Program-made: the position numbers and the translations under genes
Notes under the pieces: model-generated
The model's input: the letters and a program-made list of their open reading frames with translations, nothing else
Database searches by the model: none
What the model was told of the DNA's origin: nothing
Assembly: GCA_009780795.1 (NCBI GenBank)
Contig: WQZJ01000012.1
Coordinates: forward strand, 1-17,687
Direction: 5' to 3'
DNA from: Methanomassiliicoccaceae archaeon
GTDB lineage: Archaea; Thermoplasmatota; Thermoplasmata; Methanomassiliicoccales; Methanomethylophilaceae
DNA length: 17,687 nt
Shown: in pieces, positions 12,932 to 17,687 of the stretch
Layout: each line of letters opens with the position of its first letter
Numbering within the stretch: position 1 is the stretch's first letter

Positions 12932-13266
12932 TTCACGGCGTTCCTGGCCCATTCCATCACATTGTCGTACTCAGACCGATCGAACGCCAGTTCGTCCGGG
13001 AGTTCGGAGAACGATCCGGACGCCATCTCGCCGTTATGTATCTTCTTTCCGAGGACAGCCGCGTACACGTGACATGAACCGATGTCCATCGTGGAAACGA
13101 CGGAGATCTCATATCCTGATTCCTCAGCGTATTCGCGCACGGCGGCCTCCTCGGCGGTCTCGCCGTCCTCGATGCTGCCGCCGGGCATCTCCCATCCCTT
13201 TCGTTTCTGATTGTACACCATCAGGAATTCCGGCCCGGAGAACGCGACCGTGTACACAGTTCTCAA
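12928..13266 (-). CDS. Nudix (MutT-like) hydrolase
   Basis: The 112-residue protein has a complete Nudix box, G-x5-E-x7-R-E-x2-E-E-x-G-Y (GSIEDGETAEEAAVREYAEESGY, about residues 30-52), which binds Mg and a nucleoside diphosphate linked to another group. The substrate cannot be read from the sequence; oxidised nucleotides, ADP-ribose, nucleoside triphosphates and RNA caps are all possible. The TTG start overlaps the fibrillarin stop as TTGA. A GTG three codons downstream is an alternative. The small size and WEMPGG context resemble simple MutT-type enzymes. Confidence 0.85.
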   Translation of the reverse strand: MRTVYTVAFSGPEFLMVYNQKRKGWEMPGGSIEDGETAEEAAVREYAEESGYEISVVSTMDIGSCHVYAAVLGKKIHNGEMASGSFSELPDELAFDRSEYDNVMEWARNAVK

Positions 13267-13913
13267 GGAAGCATCTCCACAGCTATCATCGCATGCGCCT
13301 TCTCATATTTTTCAAGAGGGAGCATATCGATGATCCTCATCCCCCTTTTCTCCAGGCGTGCGCATGCTTTCACGAATATCGCCGCCGGATCGGACGTGAC
13401 ATCCTCGGACCTCGCCTTCAGTGACACCATGCCGTATCTGGCCGAGAAGCATTCCATGTTATCTGCCAGGATATCGGCCTGTCCCTTCTGGGCGACGTCC
13501 TGGTATACGATGTCCGCATGCTCCACCGCGAAACGGTATGTTTCGGGCGTCGTTGCATCCCCGAGTATGGGGATCATGTTCTTTCTCGTCGAACATGTTC
13601 CGACGAGGTCGCGGAACGTCCTTTGGGACATTTCCACACAGTACACCCTTCCCGGAACGGCGATATCGGAGATATGACCGGCGGTCGTGCCGCTGGCCGC
13701 ACCCAAGTACAGTACGTCGCTTCCTTCGGTGAACGGGAAGAACCCGCCGCCGAGACAGAGGTACGCGGACAGTTTGCTCCTGTTCGGGGACCAATCCCTA
13801 TATTCCCGTCCGCCGACGTCGATCGTTCTTTCACCGTAAACGCGTCTTCCCGGGTCGGCGGACAGTGTCATCGGCCTCCCGTCACGGAACAGTACGCGGT
13901 CTCCCTCGCTCAT
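13263..13913 (-). CDS. flpA: Fibrillarin (C/D box RNA 2'-O-methyltransferase)
   Basis: SAM-dependent methyltransferase of the box C/D RNP that acts with Nop5 and L7Ae. From ATG 13913 the protein has 216 residues. The fibrillarin signature RDWSPNRSKLSAYL lies at about 39-52, the SAM-binding motif I VLYLGAASGTTAGHISD at 67-83, the acidic motif II VYCVEMS (Glu94), ILGDATTPE (Asp119), IVYQDVAQKGQADIL (Asp139), and the catalytic Lys167 in SLKARSED. GTG 13919 is an alternative start, two codons upstream. The TATA box at 13936-13945 puts the transcript start close to the start codon, so the mRNA is probably leaderless. It is co-transcribed with a Nudix gene rather than nop5. Confidence 0.95.
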   Translation of the reverse strand: MSEGDRVLFRDGRPMTLSADPGRRVYGERTIDVGGREYRDWSPNRSKLSAYLCLGGGFFPFTEGSDVLYLGAASGTTAGHISDIAVPGRVYCVEMSQRTFRDLVGTCSTRKNMIPILGDATTPETYRFAVEHADIVYQDVAQKGQADILADNMECFSARYGMVSLKARSEDVTSDPAAIFVKACARLEKRGMRIIDMLPLEKYEKAHAMIAVEMLP

Positions 13914-13984
13914 CGTCACATGATGACGCTCTACCGATAAAAAATCAGCGAATGGATAAATACACGCGCGTAGTATGCAATCTT
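13914..13984. promoter_or_regulatory. Compact divergent promoter: fibrillarin / NAD kinase fusion
   Basis: Minus-strand ATTTTTTATC (13945-13936) is the fibrillarin TATA box. Plus-strand GATAAATAC (13955-13963) is centred 26 bp before ATG 13985. The two boxes are only 9 bp apart, so preinitiation complexes probably cannot assemble on both at once. Confidence 0.55.
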
Positions 13985-15595
13985 ATGATGACCATGCTCG
14001 GCGAGATCGCGGAACGCATACGGAACGCGATACAGCTGATCCCGGACGGGGCGGCCAGGGGTAAGGAGTTATACATGGGCATGGACGGCACGCCCACCAC
14101 GCAGATAGACAAGATAGCCGAGAACACGGTGCTCAGCTACCTCCAGGAGAAGGAGGTGAAACTGAACGTGCTCAGCGAGGAGATAGGTTTCGTGGACTTC
14201 GGTGCGGAGGACACGTTGGTGCTGGACCCGATAGACGGTACGACCAACTCCGTGATAGGCGTCCCTATATACACAGTGTCGATGGGCATAGGCAAGGGAT
14301 CGCTGAAAGGCATTCATACAGCATATATCGAGAATCTGGTCACAGGCGACCGTTTCCATGCGGAAAAAGGAAAGGGGGCGTTCCTGAACGGAGAGCGGAT
14401 ACACGCCAAGGAGCACTCCGAGCCGGACAGGCTGCTGATGATGATATACATGGGCAACGGTGCCCACCCGTCCTCCTTCACGCTTGCGAAGCACGTGAAG
14501 ACATCCCGCGCGCTCGGATGTGCGTCCATCGAGATGTCGATGGTCGCCACTGGTGCGGCTGATGGGTTCCTTATGAACTCCGAGAACAACCGCAGGTCGA
14601 TACGTGTCATAGACATAGCGGCCAGCTACCTGATACTGAAGGAGGCGGGCGGAGAGGTATACAATTTGGACGGAACGGAGTTCGACATGACGCTGGACCT
14701 TGACAAGAGGGCGAATTTCCTGGCGGTCACCAACAAGGACGTTTACGATATGGTGATGCACGGGTCGCACGGGACGGTACGCCGTAAGGAGCACAGGTAC
14801 GGGATGTACGTGAACATGAGCCTGCCGATCGCCGCCGACACCGCAAGAAGGGTGCTGAAGGCGCTCAGCGACGAGGACGTGATCCTGGAGAAGGGCATAG
14901 CCGAGAATCTAGGCATGAAAGGATATCCCGTGGAGGAGATGGACGTCGACATACTGATCACGATAGGCGGCGACGGGACGATACTCAGGGCGATGAGGGG
15001 AAGTGACGCAGCGGTATTCGGAATAAACGCCGGAAGCATAGGATTCCTTGCGGAAATACCGGTCAGCAGGATAGAGGAAGGCATCGCGAGACTGAGGGAC
15101 GGAAAATACAGGATAGAGGAGCGTCTCAAACTGCAGACGGTGTACAAGGGAAAAAGAATGGCGGACGCCGTGAACGAGGCGGTACTGCACACGGATGCCG
15201 TAGCCAGGATAAGACAGTTCAGAATATATGTGGACGGGAATCTTGCGACGGAGCTGAGGGCGGACGGCGTCATAGTATCGACGCCCACCGGTTCGACATG
15301 CTACGCGCTGAGCGTGGGATCACCGATCATAGACCCGCGCGTGAATGCATTGGTCCTCGTGCCGATGGCCGCGTTCAAGTTCGCCGCCCGGCCGATAGTG
15401 ATACCGATGTCGTCCAAGATAGTGGTGGAGATAGTTGACAAGGACTGCCTGCTGGTCATCGACGGCCAGGAGGAGCATGGTATACCCGGAGGAACGAAAG
15501 TGGAGTTCTCCATGTCATCGAACTACGGCAGGTTCATAATGTTCGACGAAGACTTCTACTCAAGGGTGCATGAGAAACTAGAGAGCGGACTATGA
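13985..15595 (+). CDS. nadK: Fused inositol-monophosphatase-like NADP phosphatase and NAD kinase
   Basis: Two enzymes in one 536-residue chain. The N-terminal IMPase/FBPase-like domain (about 1-255) has SEEIGF (Glu65, Glu66), LDPIDGTTNS (Asp81, Asp84), and VIDIAASYLILKEAGG (Asp210), the three metal-site motifs. The C-terminal NAD kinase domain (about 270-536) has IGGDGTILRA (GGDGT 328-332), GINAGSIGFLAEI (346-358), and ADGVIVSTPTGSTCYALSVGSPI (about 427-448). In M. jannaschii the fused homolog both makes NADP from NAD and dephosphorylates NADP, so this protein probably sets the NAD/NADP ratio. ATG 13985 fits a leaderless message; ATG 13952 lies before the TATA box. The stop overlaps the JAMM gene start as ATGA. 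Confidence 0.93.
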   Translation: MMTMLGEIAERIRNAIQLIPDGAARGKELYMGMDGTPTTQIDKIAENTVLSYLQEKEVKLNVLSEEIGFVDFGAEDTLVLDPIDGTTNSVIGVPIYTVSMGIGKGSLKGIHTAYIENLVTGDRFHAEKGKGAFLNGERIHAKEHSEPDRLLMMIYMGNGAHPSSFTLAKHVKTSRALGCASIEMSMVATGAADGFLMNSENNRRSIRVIDIAASYLILKEAGGEVYNLDGTEFDMTLDLDKRANFLAVTNKDVYDMVMHGSHGTVRRKEHRYGMYVNMSLPIAADTARRVLKALSDEDVILEKGIAENLGMKGYPVEEMDVDILITIGGDGTILRAMRGSDAAVFGINAGSIGFLAEIPVSRIEEGIARLRDGKYRIEERLKLQTVYKGKRMADAVNEAVLHTDAVARIRQFRIYVDGNLATELRADGVIVSTPTGSTCYALSVGSPIIDPRVNALVLVPMAAFKFAARPIVIPMSSKIVVEIVDKDCLLVIDGQEEHGIPGGTKVEFSMSSNYGRFIMFDEDFYSRVHEKLESGL

Positions 15596-15960
15596 TATCG
15601 ATATCGTGGGATCTGATAGACGGGATAAACGAATCGGCGAGATCATGCTATCCGCAGGAGTTTCTCTGCCTGACGAGGCACAACGGCGGCGTGATCGACG
15701 AGATGTTGCTCATACCCGGGACGATATACGGGGACAGTCACGGATTCATGAACATGTGGCTGTCGCCGGTGAACTCGCGGATATCGGGAACGGTGCATTC
15801 TCATCCGGGATATTTCAACGAACCGTCGGATGACGACATAGATTTCTTCAGCTCATGGGGCGGCGTCCATATAATCACGTGCCAGCCGTACGACAGGACA
15901 AGCTGGAGAGCGTACGATTCCAATGGTAATGAATTGGAAGTGAACATGACCGATCAGTGA
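15592..15960 (+). CDS. JAMM/MPN+ metalloprotease (JAB1-like)
   Basis: The 122-residue single-domain protein has the complete JAMM zinc site: Glu23 (YPQEFLCL) and the HSHP-x6-S-x2-D motif (His69, His71, Ser79, Asp82). In archaea such proteins (e.g. HvJAMM1) remove ubiquitin-like SAMPs from proteins or from MoaE-like partners, so desampylase activity is the leading guess. A role in processing sulfur-carrier proteins is the main alternative. The ATG overlaps the NAD kinase stop by 4 nt (ATGA), so translation is coupled. The 3' end overlaps the convergent phosphohexomutase-like gene by 7 nt. No ubiquitin-like protein gene is seen nearby. Confidence 0.9.
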   Translation: MISISWDLIDGINESARSCYPQEFLCLTRHNGGVIDEMLLIPGTIYGDSHGFMNMWLSPVNSRISGTVHSHPGYFNEPSDDDIDFFSSWGGVHIITCQPYDRTSWRAYDSNGNELEVNMTDQ

Positions 15961-17258
15961 GTGCATGACACGACAAGATCACGGGCCATGTCCAGAAGAC
16001 AGTGCATGTACACACGGTCGCGGGCCTCTGCGGTAATTCTGACAGTGTTCTCGAAGTTGGACAACCGTATGAGATACCACCCGTCGTCCATTTCCACCCT
16101 CCAGCCGTCAACGGTCACCAATGATCTGCAGTCCACCGATCTCATTCTCTCTTCCAGCCGTCTCGCGAGGTCGGCCTTCTCGCTGTTGAACCTCACGTCG
16201 CTGTTGCATATCGGATAATAGGGGAGTTCTCCGATCGCTTGTCTCAAGCTGCCCTCACTGGCGATGCCGGCGAGAACGGCCGCCGCGTATATCCCATCGG
16301 GACAGAACGACGCACCGCTGAATATGAACGTCCCGGATGGCTCCCCGCCGAACCGCAGACGATTCTTTTTCATGGCCTCGGACACGTGGTCATCGCCTAT
16401 CTTCGTCCGTATGACGTTGCCCTTGGCAACCTCATCCACGGCCATTGTGGTGTTCACCGGTACGGCTATGGAATCGACCTTGAGATGGGACGCGAGCAGA
16501 GTGACGAGCGTGTTGCCGCATACGTACTTCCCGCTTTCATCGATGATGCCCACCCGGCTACCGTTGCCGTCGTGCGCTATACCTATCGCCCCCGGCTCGG
16601 AACGTACATGTTTTATGAGTTCGCGGAGGTTCGCCTCTATCGGCTCCGGAGCCCTACCGACGAAGACCCGTTGAACTATTGAATTGATGGTCGTCACGTC
16701 GGCACCCATCTGCGCCATCAGGCGAGGCGTCACGAGAGAAGTGGTATCTGCGCCGCAGTCTATGATGACCGGACAGTCGATGTTCCCGACGTCCTTGATT
16801 ATCTTGTTGATGTGGGCGGTCGCAGGAGGTTCAGCGGATGTGACCATACCGATCATGTCATGCTTTACTGTAGGCATCCCCTCGGCGCTGTTCATGGCCC
16901 TCTCTATTTCCGACAGCTGGGAATGTGAGAATGATGAGCCGTCATAGTTATTGAATCTGATCCAGGTGTACTCGGCCTGCCCTCTCGGCGATGTGACCAT
17001 CAGACTGCACCCATCCTTCTCGACGGCCCTCACGGTCGTTGGCAAAGGACATATGCCTATATCAGTGACCTCGCAGCCGGCGGAACAGAGGCCGGCGGCC
17101 AGAGCGTTGATTATCATCGGCCCCGTCCTCTTTATATCGCTGCTCATGACCACGTGACCGTAACGAAGACCGATCGCGCGACCGATCCTGACCGCGAGCT
17201 CAGGAGTTATCTCCCCTCCGACCTTACCAGCGACACCGGAAACACCGAAGACCGTCAT
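15954..17258 (-). CDS. Phosphohexomutase-family protein with degraded active site (probable pseudoenzyme)
   Basis: The 434 residues align end to end with the phosphoglucosamine mutase at 836-2230 (FGVSGVAGKVGGEITPELAVRIGRAIG at the start), so the fold is preserved. The catalytic loops are not. TASHNP is replaced by TSPRGQ (89-94), where the phosphoserine position aligns with Pro91. The metal loop DGDADR is DGNGSR (230-235), losing two Asp. The phosphate loop RPSGTEPKFRIY is RLSNFENTVRIT (398-409). Only the sugar loop GEPSG (305-309) survives. The frame is intact and long, so this is not simple gene decay; a regulatory, structural or sugar-phosphate-binding role is possible. ATG 17258 is chosen because it gives the family N-terminus (MTVFGVSG) and has GGCGGAG upstream; TTG 17357 and ATG 17342 extend it without family support. 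Confidence 0.85.
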   Translation of the reverse strand: MTVFGVSGVAGKVGGEITPELAVRIGRAIGLRYGHVVMSSDIKRTGPMIINALAAGLCSAGCEVTDIGICPLPTTVRAVEKDGCSLMVTSPRGQAEYTWIRFNNYDGSSFSHSQLSEIERAMNSAEGMPTVKHDMIGMVTSAEPPATAHINKIIKDVGNIDCPVIIDCGADTTSLVTPRLMAQMGADVTTINSIVQRVFVGRAPEPIEANLRELIKHVRSEPGAIGIAHDGNGSRVGIIDESGKYVCGNTLVTLLASHLKVDSIAVPVNTTMAVDEVAKGNVIRTKIGDDHVSEAMKKNRLRFGGEPSGTFIFSGASFCPDGIYAAAVLAGIASEGSLRQAIGELPYYPICNSDVRFNSEKADLARRLEERMRSVDCRSLVTVDGWRVEMDDGWYLIRLSNFENTVRITAEARDRVYMHCLLDMARDLVVSCTH

Positions 17259-17458
17259 CTCCGCCTTAATGCCTCTGTCATTTGATAACACTTTCCTACG
17301 CGCCAGCGAGGCAATGTACATACGCGTCGTACGTGGACGCATGCCGGAACACACCAATAAATGTGCTGGATGTACCGTTTTTAGCAGAAAACTATATATA
17401 TTGACTATATAAATGATGAAGTGCGTGCCGAAAGGTGCGAAATGTCAGAGGGATGAAA
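17259..17458. promoter_or_regulatory. Divergent promoter region between the pseudo-mutase and the small C-terminal gene
   Basis: The AT-rich centre at 17392-17414 has TATA candidates for both strands: minus ATATATATAG (about 17400-17391) and plus CTATATAAAT (17405-17414). The latter predicts a start near 17435 and a leader of about 24 nt carrying GAGGGATGA before ATG 17459. The pseudo-mutase leader would be about 110 nt if transcription starts near 17370, unusually long for this window. Confidence 0.5.
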
Positions 17459-17677
17459 ATGGCAATGGAAAAGATCAGTACAGAGAAAGCGAAGCAGATC
17501 GCGAGAATAAAGGGGCTCCAGCCGGGCCTTGTGAAGGGTACGCAGGGCGTACAGTTCACGAAGGGAAAGAACAACAGACTTACCGTCATCGGATGGGAAG
17601 ATTTTGAGAGAGCGCTCGTCGAGAGGAAACTCGGCGTATACGAGAGCGGCGGCTGGCTTAAGATAATGAAGGCGTGA
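17459..17677 (+). CDS. Small basic protein of unknown function (72 aa)
   Basis: I do not recognise the family. The protein from ATG 17459 reads MAMEKISTEKAKQIARIKGL, then a Gly/Lys-rich centre (QPGLVKGTQGVQFTKGKNNRL), a Trp-containing helix (VIGWEDFERALVERKL) and an aromatic C-terminus (GVYESGGWLKIMKA). The spacing suggests a compact, folded domain rather than a random frame. GAGG lies 7 nt before ATG 17459, which favours that start over the ATGs at 17453 and 17435. It is basic overall, with conserved-looking Trp residues near 47 and 67, so nucleic acid or protein binding are both open. It ends 10 nt before the window edge. Confidence 0.65.
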   Translation: MAMEKISTEKAKQIARIKGLQPGLVKGTQGVQFTKGKNNRLTVIGWEDFERALVERKLGVYESGGWLKIMKA

Positions 17678-17687
17678 GGTACGTAAG

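Noticed and set aside
14743..15288. Open frames antisense to the NAD kinase fusion
   Set aside because: Ser/Leu-rich mirror translation. The forward frame has all NAD kinase motifs.
15954..17258. Calling the second phosphohexomutase an ordinary glmM/phosphomannomutase
   Set aside because: Overall similarity supports the family, but three of four catalytic loops are destroyed, so a functional mutase call is not supported.
17259..17357. N-terminal extension of the pseudo-mutase from TTG 17357
   Set aside because: The extra 33 residues have no family counterpart, and ATG 17258 gives the conserved MTVFGVSG start with GGCGGAG upstream.
1..17687. CRISPR array, insertion sequence, prophage or toxin-antitoxin module
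   Set aside because: No regularly spaced repeats, intact transposase, integrase or phage structural genes were found. The gene content is core metabolism and information processing.

Overview
This window is archaeal chromosomal DNA. The evidence is an LSm/Sm-like protein, translation factor aIF5A with an intact hypusination loop, Nop5 and fibrillarin (box C/D RNP), Kae1 of KEOPS, archaeal uS15 followed by a RecJ-like DHH protein, an archaeal-type riboflavin pathway reductase, and a fused NADP phosphatase/NAD kinase. Promoters are TATA boxes about 26 bp before the inferred start, and several genes look leaderless. An ArsR-like HTH plus V4R-like regulator, resembling methanogen MsvR, and the moderate GC content fit a methanogen of the Thermoplasmatota (Methanomassiliicoccales-like). 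That placement is an inference from gene content, not from a search.

Layout. 1-358: 3' end of an acidic surface-like protein, then a terminator and an AT-rich regulatory region with a tandem 15-bp repeat. 624-2230 (+): LSm, then phosphoglucosamine mutase. 2211-3442 (-): aIF5A then agmatinase, a polyamine/hypusine pair. 3547-6222 (-): mtnA, class II aldolase, nop5 in a tightly packed operon. 6343-7074 (+): MsvR-like regulator. 7067-8718 (-): rtcA then the diaminopyrimidine reductase. 8789-9168 (-): tRNA-Gly(CCC) and tRNA-Val(GAC). 9303-10522 (+): glutaredoxin-like protein, then Kae1. 10509-12316 (-): uS15, then RecJ-like DHH nuclease. 12504-12890 (+): small four-helix membrane protein. 12928-13913 (-): fibrillarin, then a Nudix hydrolase. 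13985-15960 (+): NADP phosphatase/NAD kinase fusion, then a JAMM/MPN+ protease. 15954-17258 (-): a second phosphohexomutase homolog that has lost its catalytic motifs. 17459-17677 (+): a 72-residue unknown protein.

The genes are mostly core information-processing and cofactor metabolism. Packing is very tight: four of five convergent pairs overlap at their 3' ends, and most operon partners overlap as ATGA, GTGA, TTGA, TAATG or TGATG. Downstream partners often use GTG or TTG, and in one case apparently CTG. No CRISPR array, intact insertion sequence or prophage was seen.

The most unusual items are the phosphohexomutase pseudoenzyme at 15954-17258, the apparent CTG start of the aldolase supported by a strong Shine-Dalgarno inside mtnA, the tandem operator-like repeat at 454-483, and a TACGAA/TTCGTG inverted repeat around the promoter of the glutaredoxin-like gene in a window that also carries an MsvR-like redox regulator.
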